Origin: Spirosoma rigui
Lineage (GTDB): Bacteria > Bacteroidota > Bacteroidia > Cytophagales > Spirosomataceae
Direction of reading: 5' to 3'
Assembly (NCBI RefSeq): GCF_002067135.1
Contig: NZ_CP020105.1
Location: 2,666,001 to 2,730,000, forward strand
Length of the DNA stretch: 64,000 nucleotides
Shown here: positions 40,651 to 47,258 of the stretch, piece by piece
Numbering within the stretch: position 1 is the stretch's first letter
Layout of the letters: each line of letters starts with the position of its first letter
Position numbers and translations under genes: made by a program
The notes under the pieces: generated by a model
Told to the model about the DNA's origin: nothing
The model's database searches: none
The model's input: the letters and a program-made list of their open reading frames with translations, nothing else

Positions 40651-40670
40651 TCCCCACCAACCCATATTCT

Positions 40671-40741
40671 GGTCTGGTAGCTCAGTTGGTAGAGCGTGAA
40701 GAGATTCAAGGTGGCAGGTTCGATACCTGCTCAGATCACCA
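40671..40741 (+). ncRNA. tRNA-like element C with a GNRA tetraloop instead of an anticodon
   Basis: Acceptor GGTCTGG (40671-40677) pairs with TCAGATC (40731-40737), followed by discriminator A and an encoded CCA (40738-40741). D arm GCTC AGTTGGTA GAGC, 40680-40695. T arm GCAGG TTCGATA CCTGC, 40714-40730; variable loop AGGTG. The anticodon arm (40697-40708) is only 12 bases: TGAA / TTCA closed by GAGA, a GNRA tetraloop. The anticodon is therefore absent while every other arm is standard, and the 3' end is ready for CCA-dependent enzymes. Confidence 0.75.
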
Positions 40742-40759
40742 CCGAAGTAGGCAGTAGCA

Positions 40760-40782
40760 TGCTCCCCTCCCAAGGGGGAGCA
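40760..40782 (+). terminator. GC-rich hairpin after tRNA-like element C
   Basis: Eight-pair stem TGCTCCCC / GGGGAGCA (40760-40767 with 40775-40782), followed by GTCTTT. Third hairpin of the tRNA-like cluster, though with a different loop. Confidence 0.45.
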
Positions 40783-40807
40783 GTCTTTGACAGAAGTACA
40801 CCCTTTT

Positions 40808-41113
40808 ATGCAGGTAAATCCACCCAATCGACCGCTCGACAGCCTCTCCCAAGAGGAATGCAGCAACCTCTTCTCGCTAGTTTTTGACTATTGTCCGAAC
40901 ACTGTTTTGGTACAAACTCAAAAGCTTCATCTAACAATTCAGGACGAATGCTTTGTCCTGGTCATCTGGAAGTCCGGCACCATTGAAACGAAACCCCTAC
41001 GACCTGGTGAGACGTATTGTCCACCGGTCCAGGCATGGAAGCTGTTGTCGATTCTGGATCTGATGAGTATCAAACTCGATCACGCTACACCTCAATCCTC
41101 TGCCTGCTCATGA
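40808..41113 (+). CDS. Hypothetical phage protein, 101 residues
   Basis: A small soluble protein (MQVNPPNRPLDSLSQEECSNLFSLVFDYCPNTVLVQ...) with a beta-rich middle (LHLTIQDECFVLVIWKSGTIETK) and no known motif. ATG 40808 is preferred to a TTG at 40787, which lies right after the third tRNA-like hairpin. Its stop overlaps the ATG of the winged-helix gene (ATGA at 41110), so the two are translationally coupled. Confidence 0.6.
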   Translation: MQVNPPNRPLDSLSQEECSNLFSLVFDYCPNTVLVQTQKLHLTIQDECFVLVIWKSGTIETKPLRPGETYCPPVQAWKLLSILDLMSIKLDHATPQSSACS

Positions 41114-41979
41114 TCGAGTTCGACTACACTAAGGTGATCTGCCAGCGATCATCACTCCAGCGGTTGCACGAGCAGACACAGCTGCTCAACGAGGCTATGC
41201 CCAGTAAGACGTTTGTCAAACTGGTAAACGGGGAAGAACGGCTATACGAGCGCAAGCCCAAGGCCATTACAGGTAGCGTCGAGGCTACCATGGAACGGCT
41301 GATTAAGAATTATGTCAAGTACCACCACCGGCTCCTGCGTAACGTTGGCCAGGAAGCCTTCGAGGAGGGTATGCCAGGCATGCTGACCTGCCGATCGGAA
41401 GTAGCCGGGCAGCGCACCATCTCGGAAAAGACTGCCTATAACCACCTTCGTAAGCTGCGAGAACTGGGCCTTATTAAGCGTTATAAGTTCAGAGGGTCGC
41501 GTCATGCCTTTGAAATTTGGATCGCTCCAGAGCTCTTATTTCAACCCGAGCGGCTTGATCAGAGTTGTCCACAACCGGCTGTTAACAATCAAAAATCAGC
41601 TGATTCTCAACCCCAAAAAATCGCTTCTTTTTTGGCTTTACCGGCAAATTTTACCGCATATAAAGTCACTGTAACTTCAAAGAACTTTGAAACAGAAAAA
41701 GAGAAAGGTGGGAATGTGCACAGCGACGCTCTCCAGCAAGAGCACGGCGACAAAAATTATGGCAACCCCGAACGGCAACAGCCGAAATTAGGGAAAACCC
41801 TGACCGTAGGCAGCGAAAGTCACAGTGACTTAGGCACCGGGGGGGCGCGGCCGGCCAGCCGGCGAATGTGGATAACCCTGGCGACGATCACCAGGCCCGG
41901 ATGGAGCGGCTTAAGACCGGCAAACGCCGGCAGAACCGGACACTCAACCGTAGTGCCGAGCAGCGCCGGGCCATTCTGA
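41110..41979 (+). CDS. Winged-helix DNA-binding phage protein (5' part of a probably frameshifted gene)
   Basis: A 289-residue frame. Residues ~70-160 form a winged helix: VEATMERLIKNYVKYHHRLL, then CRSEVAGQRTISEKTAYNHLRKLRELGLIKRYKFRGSRHAFEIWIAPELLF, typical of replication-initiation or transcription-control proteins of Bacteroidota phages. A low-complexity linker follows. After a run of seven G (41839-41845) the sequence in this frame becomes unprotein-like, while another frame opens and reads on naturally into the next ORF. The two probably form one protein of about 480 residues, split by a one-base shift. ATG 41110 overlaps the previous stop. Confidence 0.65.
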   Translation: MIEFDYTKVICQRSSLQRLHEQTQLLNEAMPSKTFVKLVNGEERLYERKPKAITGSVEATMERLIKNYVKYHHRLLRNVGQEAFEEGMPGMLTCRSEVAGQRTISEKTAYNHLRKLRELGLIKRYKFRGSRHAFEIWIAPELLFQPERLDQSCPQPAVNNQKSADSQPQKIASFLALPANFTAYKVTVTSKNFETEKEKGGNVHSDALQQEHGDKNYGNPERQQPKLGKTLTVGSESHSDLGTGGARPASRRMWITLATITRPGWSGLRPANAGRTGHSTVVPSSAGPF

Positions 41980-42554
41980 ATGGGTACCTAGCTTCATTCT
42001 GGCGCTATGCTCAGCAGATGTTGTATCCGGGTCAGCAATTCGCCGAATACGAGGAGCCACTGATTTTAAGCGCCATACGAACCGGAGTCTACAAGGATTT
42101 TGAGCCGGTCTTGACCGAAAAGGAGTGGGATCAGTACCAAACGGAGCTCTACAAGCAGATTGACTTGGCAGCCGGCTACTACAACCGGCACAAAGACAAG
42201 TGGGTACCGGCACCCTACGCCCAATTCCGTGCCGGAACGGGCTATTTTGACCGGGAGAATGGCCGAGGTTTCAGCCAAACCCGTAGATGGCTCAAAGAAA
42301 ATCAGCGGCTTTACAAAAATAACTACATCGCCCAGCGCATCAGCTTGGCGATCCGTAACCTGCAGTTGCACCGGGTCGACAAAGCTCCCCAGACACTCCA
42401 GCGCAAAACCTACATCGAGGCTTACCGTCTGCTCGAAACACAGATCGGCAAATATGGCGAAGTAGCTCAGGATCGATTCCGGCTCCTAGCCAGCACGATC
42501 GGTACCGCAAAGCCTAAAATAACCCAAGGCTTCTCCAAGAATTTCAACAAATAA
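41829..42554 (+). CDS. C-terminal part of the winged-helix gene, in the -1 frame
   Basis: This frame has no stop from 41829 and runs to 42554. Taken alone it could start at GTG 41868 (228 residues) or ATG 41901. It encodes a helical, basic, Tyr- and Gln-rich domain (EQRRAILNGYLASFWRYAQQMLYPGQQFAEYEEPLIL...). The sequence just after the G run (AAGQPANVDNPGDDHQARM) continues smoothly from the linker of the upstream frame, supporting a single gene with a missing G or programmed -1 slippage. No family recognised. It is the domain most likely to act together with the winged helix on DNA. Confidence 0.6.
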   Translation, partial: LRHRGGAAGQPANVDNPGDDHQARMERLKTGKRRQNRTLNRSAEQRRAILNGYLASFWRYAQQMLYPGQQFAEYEEPLILSAIRTGVYKDFEPVLTEKEWDQYQTELYKQIDLAAGYYNRHKDKWVPAPYAQFRAGTGYFDRENGRGFSQTRRWLKENQRLYKNNYIAQRISLAIRNLQLHRVDKAPQTLQRKTYIEAYRLLETQIGKYGEVAQDRFRLLASTIGTAKPKITQGFSKNFNK

Positions 42555-42580
42555 TACTCACTCTCAGCCCCTAACTGATT

Positions 42581-42904
42581 ATGCTTCCCCGCTCAAATCA
42601 ACCCGCAGCTGCTCCAATACGAAACGCAGATCCGCTAAAGCAACATGCCTGCGTAATGGTCATCATTCAGTTCGTAGACGGTAATCGCCGAAAGTTTTAT
42701 AGTCGTGATGTCGACAATAAAGGAAACTGGAAATACCATCATATTGGCTACTGGACCCAATACTGGCGCTATCGCATCGAGAAGGAAACGCCCAGTGGAT
42801 GGACAGGTCGAGTCGACGAAGCTGCTATTTTCTACGCTTTCGACGGAAACCGGGGTGACAAGATCGCCCAGTGGAGTAAATCAAAAGGAGGCTGGCAAGC
42901 CTGA
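42581..42904 (+). CDS. Hypothetical phage protein, 107 residues
   Basis: A small protein with many aromatics: VMVIIQFVDGNRRKFYSRDVDNKGNWKYHHIGYWTQYWRYRIEKE, then GWTGRVDEAAIFYAFDGNRGDKIAQWS. Beta-strand alternation suggests a compact barrel. The first ~25 residues are probably disordered; ATG at 42656 is an alternative start. It lies 26 bases after the previous gene and ends before a small gene in another frame. Function unknown. Confidence 0.6.
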   Translation: MLPRSNQPAAAPIRNADPLKQHACVMVIIQFVDGNRRKFYSRDVDNKGNWKYHHIGYWTQYWRYRIEKETPSGWTGRVDEAAIFYAFDGNRGDKIAQWSKSKGGWQA

Positions 42905-42992
42905 ACCGAATAAAGTTCTGCGATCGGCAGCAGTACTGTCGCTATATCGCACCTTGTGCACCAAATATTCTAACTGTCTAAACCCTTTTGAC

Positions 42993-43373
42993 ATGCTGAC
43001 CCTTAGCGTTAATGCTAAAGAGTTTCAGGGAATGATTGGATACATCCGCTCGATTCGGGAAATCCACGCAGGAGTGCCCCTTGCTTACCAAACCGTATCC
43101 GGCTTGGTACTGATTCAGTATCTGGAGCGTTGGCGTCCCCACCAAGTGTTTGCCTGGTCTCAACGTCGGCCTGATAAAGACTACCGACTAAATCTACCGC
43201 TCCCAGTGGCTAAAGCTTTGCATCTTGAAATGCAGCATTCTTTCCTGATCGGCTGGCAGCAGATGTTCCTCAATAAGCTCGATATCGCTGTAATCAATCA
43301 TCGGAACGCTTATGCTGATGTACAGGTGATAGGCGCACTAATTCCAAGTTTGAGGACCAATATTGAGCCATGA
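42993..43373 (+). CDS. Hypothetical phage protein, 126 residues
   Basis: A soluble protein (MLTLSVNAKEFQGMIGYIRSIREIHAGVPLAYQTVSGLVLIQYLERWRPHQVF...) of unknown family. The open frame extends further upstream, but that part overlaps the previous gene and is not protein-like, so ATG 42993 is taken. It contains a beta hairpin near KDYRLNLPLPVAKALHLEM and a hydrophobic C-terminal half. It is the last gene before the AT-rich cargo island. Confidence 0.6.
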   Translation: MLTLSVNAKEFQGMIGYIRSIREIHAGVPLAYQTVSGLVLIQYLERWRPHQVFAWSQRRPDKDYRLNLPLPVAKALHLEMQHSFLIGWQQMFLNKLDIAVINHRNAYADVQVIGALIPSLRTNIEP

Positions 43374-43733
43374 ATAATTAAATGACTTAAATGAACCCGC
43401 TATCCTTGGTGCGACAAAGGATCAGGAAGAGAAATTTAAGAAGTTTTATTAATATATTACTTAACTAGCTTACGAAGCAGCATATACCGACTTTATAATT
43501 TCTATTGAGGACGATTAACAGACCCTAATTGAAATTGCAGCTTTCGTCATTGATAGACTCGTCATCGCTTACTAGCGGAGGGGTAACATCTCAGTGTTGA
43601 CTAAGGAGTTTGCTGATAGCAGAATATGCAACAAGTACTTTATTTTAAATTATTAATATACAACTTCAATTGTTGCCTCACATCTTTACCTTCATTTATT
43701 ACTCAAATTCTTATTGATCATTAAAAATATTTA
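43374..43733. other. AT-rich gene-free stretch at the end of the early region
   Basis: About 360 AT-rich bases between the last rightward early gene and the stop of the leftward HEPN gene. I see no coding frame with protein-like content, no clear terminator and no tRNA fold. The change in base composition starts here and lasts to about 46.2 kb. Confidence 0.5.
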
Positions 43734-44708
43734 TTAAAGTGTTCTCTTTTCGACTATATATTTTTCAGCCCATTTGTTTCCTGATAATTTGTCAAACAAC
43801 CGAAGCAAGTCGTTGATCAGATTGATCCTCTCGTGGAATTGTATGAAGGATAGATTAAAGCTTCCTTTGTGTGACATCACATTGCGATCACTTACAATAT
43901 TTCTCACTTCTTTTAATGTCTCTTCGGATAGAACAATACCTCCAGCTATTTGAGGTAAATATTCTCTCAATAGTTTTTCTATTGGTGGTGATTGAATGTT
44001 ATCTAACAGCCAAGAAGTATCAGGCTTGAACTTTATTATAATTTGCTTGACTCCAATTTCTAAGGCGGCTACGGCCAAAATGTATGCACTCCTTTTTGCA
44101 GCCGAACTTTGACTTTTAGCTTCAATTAATATATCAGCGTACAGTGGCTCACTTATTTTTGAATCTAATAATTTTTGTATTTCTTGATTTACGTCAATTT
44201 CTTCACTCATCCATGCACCAGTAAGCACTAGCCCTGAAGGCCTGGTGTGGATTTCAGTCCAATTGATTTCATCTAATGTCAAATAGACTTTTTCTTTAAT
44301 TCCAGATAAGTCAAAAGTTGAATTATAACGCCACCTAACAAGCTTTAATAAATTTTCGCCTTCGTTTATCCAGATATCTTTATTTTCGTCTACAAAAGAC
44401 TTAATGGTACCTGGGCATTTTTCACTGAATGGGTCAATGGGGTTGCCAGTAATCAGTTGGTTACTGAAAGCTTGTGCTCGCTTATTTGACAGGAAATACT
44501 CAAAAAAAACTTCGATTTCAAACGAAAATATCTCGTCCCCTGAATGTGACCTACTTTGAGAAATAGTAAGGTTTGTCAATTGAGATTTGTCAGTTATAAA
44601 TTGTAACCTATCTCCAAAAGTATAAGGGTGAATAAATGGATTATTACTTGTCTCTAGTTTTTGGACGACTTTTACAACAAATCTTTGTTCAGGCTGTGAT
44701 AGACTCAT
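43734..44708 (-). CDS. HEPN-domain protein, putative RNase effector
   Basis: A 324-residue protein with low-GC codons. The C-terminal third looks like a HEPN domain: a helix AKRSAYILAVAALEIGVKQII near residues 204-224, a second helix IEKLLREYLPQIAG, then the motif R275-N276-x-x-x-H280 (SDRNVMSHKGS), exactly the RNxxxH active site of HEPN RNases. The N-terminal 190 residues are a separate beta-rich domain. HEPN proteins cleave RNA in toxin-antitoxin, abortive-infection and anti-phage systems. It is downstream of the AlbA_2 gene on the same strand (95-base gap), opposite to the phage genes, in an AT-rich island. No signal peptide. Confidence 0.7.
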   Translation of the reverse strand: MSLSQPEQRFVVKVVQKLETSNNPFIHPYTFGDRLQFITDKSQLTNLTISQSRSHSGDEIFSFEIEVFFEYFLSNKRAQAFSNQLITGNPIDPFSEKCPGTIKSFVDENKDIWINEGENLLKLVRWRYNSTFDLSGIKEKVYLTLDEINWTEIHTRPSGLVLTGAWMSEEIDVNQEIQKLLDSKISEPLYADILIEAKSQSSAAKRSAYILAVAALEIGVKQIIIKFKPDTSWLLDNIQSPPIEKLLREYLPQIAGGIVLSEETLKEVRNIVSDRNVMSHKGSFNLSFIQFHERINLINDLLRLFDKLSGNKWAEKYIVEKRTL

Positions 44709-44803
44709 GTTTCAATTATCGAATTAAGTATACTAATTTGTATTTTTTTAAACTAATTGACTCAAATGTATTTATATTTGAATTGATTAGTACGTTGTTG
44801 AAT

Positions 44804-45880
44804 TTACCTAGCTCTTCCGTTTTTTAAAACATCTTCCAGTCTTTCTTGTTCTGAACCTTTCCAATCATCATGTTTGAAGTAGTTAAGATCATTTGCTTGT
44901 AGGTTCATAATATTTTTTATGGGTACTCGGCTAGACAAAACAAGGTTCTTATTTTGTTTAGCATCAACTAGTTTAATTGTGTAAGAACTTTTGACAGGTG
45001 GAGATAGCTTTCCACCACCAACTATCCAGATAGGAATAGGTACATCTTTCTCACACCACTTGTAGTATAATTCGATAGGTATAGTTAAAACTTCCTGTCT
45101 TATTAGAGGAATATCATATGTAAGTGCCTTTAAGGACGGAATGTCATAAATATGTAAAAAATTTTCAATTTCTCCACTTGATCGATTGATGAAACCACCT
45201 AAACTAGGTGATACAATGTAATAAGGGTCATACTCATGTAAAAACTTAGATGAATTTATTAAAAAACAAGTAATTAAAATTTTGATTGATCTTTCTGGGA
45301 AATTCATAGATGAATTTTCAAAGCCATCTAGTCGTAGGAAAACATTTAAATTCGGAAATCGCAGTTGTTTAAAAAGGGCATCAAGTATGTAATGAGGTGC
45401 TGGTTTTGACTGTCCATCTAATCTAATGTAATATTTGTCATCGAATTGATGTGGCTTTGATAGACTTTCTGGAACGTCGAATAGGTATACATATTTTCCT
45501 GGTTCAACCTCGACTGAATTGACTTGCACTGAGGGTGAAAAGGGAAAGATTTTGCTTGATATTTTACTGATCAAATCATCTTTAGAATATCTCTTTTCTA
45601 CAGGTGATAAATCGCCTCGACATATTTTGTGACCCTCAGTGTTCTTTGTGCTTATTGGAGCCCCCCATATTAGTAGTCCGCCATTAGAATTGAGAAAAGC
45701 GCAAATGGCCTTTAATACTCCGGCTTCCTTATATTTGATATCACCTTCGCGTTGGTAAAATGATTTAAACTCTAGGGTAAGAGATTCATCTCTATCAATT
45801 GCAAAATAGGAGATCAAGTCTATAGCTGTTATATTTTCTAATGATTTCCCAAGGTGAGCTTGAGTAAATGAAGATGTCAT
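44804..45880 (-). CDS. AlbA_2 (Schlafen AAA_4-type) domain protein
   Basis: A 358-residue cytoplasmic protein. The N-terminal 170 residues match the AlbA_2/Schlafen domain: ESLTLEFKSFY (residues 32-42), VLKAICAFLNSNGGLLIWGAP (55-75), and a strand VYLFDVPES plus YYIRLDGQSKP. In Schlafen-family and many bacterial defence proteins this fold binds or cuts nucleic acid or acts as a regulatory sensor. The C-terminal half (Tyr- and Ile-rich) has no family I know. It is the first gene of a leftward pair with a HEPN protein, with no promoter box of the perfect consensus visible. AT-rich and oppositely oriented to the phage genes, it looks like defence cargo. Confidence 0.8.
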   Translation of the reverse strand: MTSSFTQAHLGKSLENITAIDLISYFAIDRDESLTLEFKSFYQREGDIKYKEAGVLKAICAFLNSNGGLLIWGAPISTKNTEGHKICRGDLSPVEKRYSKDDLISKISSKIFPFSPSVQVNSVEVEPGKYVYLFDVPESLSKPHQFDDKYYIRLDGQSKPAPHYILDALFKQLRFPNLNVFLRLDGFENSSMNFPERSIKILITCFLINSSKFLHEYDPYYIVSPSLGGFINRSSGEIENFLHIYDIPSLKALTYDIPLIRQEVLTIPIELYYKWCEKDVPIPIWIVGGGKLSPPVKSSYTIKLVDAKQNKNLVLSSRVPIKNIMNLQANDLNYFKHDDWKGSEQERLEDVLKNGRAR

Positions 45881-46211
45881 TTTGATTAGAGTTAAATATT
45901 AAAAATAAAAATTATTATCTTAAGAAAACCTGTAGTTTCGCAACATTTGAATTGTTAAGTAGTTTGGGATTTCAGTTGTACTTTAAGCGGTCTGTTAATT
46001 TTCTGCAGTGTCAGAGCTAAGCGTATTAAGTAATCAGTGCGCAGTTATATGTTATTCTAGAAATTAAATGTACATTTTAAATGAGCTTTCTTGACGTTTT
46101 AGTCAATATGTGTTAAAGAATTATTTTTATGTTTGCTCAATTCTAAGTAGATTAGAAGGAACTGCTAGTAGAGGGAGATAGTAATTTGTTAGAGTCATCA
46201 TCTATATTGCT
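45881..46211. other. AT-rich gene-free stretch upstream of the AlbA_2 gene
   Basis: About 330 AT-rich bases between two divergent genes. Presumably holds the promoters of the AlbA_2-HEPN pair and of the rightward gene at 46212. I see no perfect TAnnTTTG box, no coding frame and no stable hairpin. Confidence 0.5.
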
Positions 46212-46676
46212 GTGCTAAACAGAACTTCACAGTCAGTGTCAAAAACGTCCCAATCGCTTAACGAGAACGGATTGCCCAATCTGAGGCTGCATGAACTGTC
46301 AAAGTCAGTGCTTTGTCAATCAATGCTAATATTACACCAAGGCATATTACGACAATTGTTCGGTTATTTAAAGGGTTCAGCTGAACATTTGGGAACAACC
46401 AAGAATTTGCTCCGAGAGATGTGCGTTGGCGTGGGTACGGCTGTGATCACATACCTTGTGTTACACTTTGCCGTACCGGAGGATCCGAGCATGATTGGTG
46501 AATTGCGCGATGTGATCAACCAAACTGTTTTAGCGCATAAGGAGGCTGACAGTCTTCGCTTCAAATATGAGCGGCTTTATCCCCTCAAGCTGGAAAACGA
46601 CTCACTACGAGCAGTCAACACACTACTGAGGCAGGAACTAATGCTAAACCAAAACATAAAAAAGCCGTCAGGATGA
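46212..46676 (+). CDS. Hypothetical single-helix membrane protein
   Basis: A 154-residue frame from GTG 46212; an ATG at 46323 would give 117 residues and may be the true start, since the first 37 residues look random. One transmembrane helix lies at CVGVGTAVITYLVLHFAV, followed by a predicted coiled coil (IGELRDVINQTVLAHKEADSLRFKYERLYPLKLENDSLRAVNTLL). A membrane helix plus periplasmic or cytoplasmic coiled coil just before the terminase genes resembles a spanin or holin-like position, but the evidence is weak. The stop codon lies inside a terminator hairpin. Confidence 0.55.
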   Translation: MLNRTSQSVSKTSQSLNENGLPNLRLHELSKSVLCQSMLILHQGILRQLFGYLKGSAEHLGTTKNLLREMCVGVGTAVITYLVLHFAVPEDPSMIGELRDVINQTVLAHKEADSLRFKYERLYPLKLENDSLRAVNTLLRQELMLNQNIKKPSG

Positions 46677-46687
46677 CGGCCTTTTTA
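46664..46687 (+). terminator. Terminator overlapping the stop of the membrane protein gene
   Basis: Stem GCCGTCA (46664-46670) and TGACGGC (46674-46680) with a GGA loop, followed by CTTTTT. The TGA stop codon at 46674-46676 is part of the stem. Confidence 0.75.
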
Positions 46688-46739
46688 TGTCCTTTTTCGA
46701 CCGGGGGGCTTCTGGTAGACTTGTTGAAAAACTAGTTCT

Positions 46740-47258
46740 ATGCAGCTTCCAACCGTTTACAAAGAGGATCGACTGGAGCGGTACCGGGATCATTTGATGA
46801 CCGATCGTCCGCTCGATGCGCCGGCGCAAGCCATGTTTCAAAAGTACCTGTATGCCTACGCTCAGCTGTGCGATGGCCTCAGTGAGCGTCAGGTTGTCAA
46901 GATGCTGACGGCCGTCCAGATCTACAATCTCAGCCAGAGCCAGGCGTACAACATTATCCGGGATTGCCAGGAGATCTTCGGCAACGTCAAAGCGGCTAAA
47001 AAAGACGCTAAACGCAATATCTACGTCACTCGACTGGAAGAATTAGCCCTCAAACTCGAAGAACAAGGCGAGTTCGAAGCAGCCGGTAACATTCTCTTGA
47101 AAGCGGCCAAAATGCAGGGACTGCTGGAGAAAAACGCTGAGTTCACTGATCCCAAGCTATTCCTTCCCAAGCCTAACCTGATTTTTACGGCTGACATCGC
47201 TGCCCTCGAAATCCTTAAAAACGAAGTCGAAGATGGAGACGCCGAAGTCGTTGAATAA
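46740..47258 (+). CDS. Terminase small subunit-like protein
   Basis: A 172-residue helical protein directly before and overlapping the large terminase by 26 bases. An N-terminal helix-turn-helix is likely (LSERQVVKMLTAVQIYNLSQSQAYNIIRDCQEIFG, residues 42-76), then a coiled coil (YVTRLEELALKLEEQGEFEAAGNILLKAAKMQGL) and an acidic tail. Small terminases bind the packaging start site and recruit the large subunit. There is no sequence motif that proves this, so the call rests on position, size and HTH. Confidence 0.7.
   Translation: MQLPTVYKEDRLERYRDHLMTDRPLDAPAQAMFQKYLYAYAQLCDGLSERQVVKMLTAVQIYNLSQSQAYNIIRDCQEIFGNVKAAKKDAKRNIYVTRLEELALKLEEQGEFEAAGNILLKAAKMQGLLEKNAEFTDPKLFLPKPNLIFTADIAALEILKNEVEDGDAEVVE

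Noticed and set aside
40242..40741. Calling the three tRNA-like elements functional tRNAs (for example a UGA suppressor from TCA in element C)
   Set aside because: No 7-base anticodon loop with a proper stem can be formed in any of the three; reading TCA as an anticodon in C breaks the TGAA/TTCA stem.
40125..40866. Long minus-strand open frames across the tRNA-like cluster
   Set aside because: They contain GFEPATL- and SRTRTG-type peptides, the known false translation of tRNA T-arms on the reverse strand.
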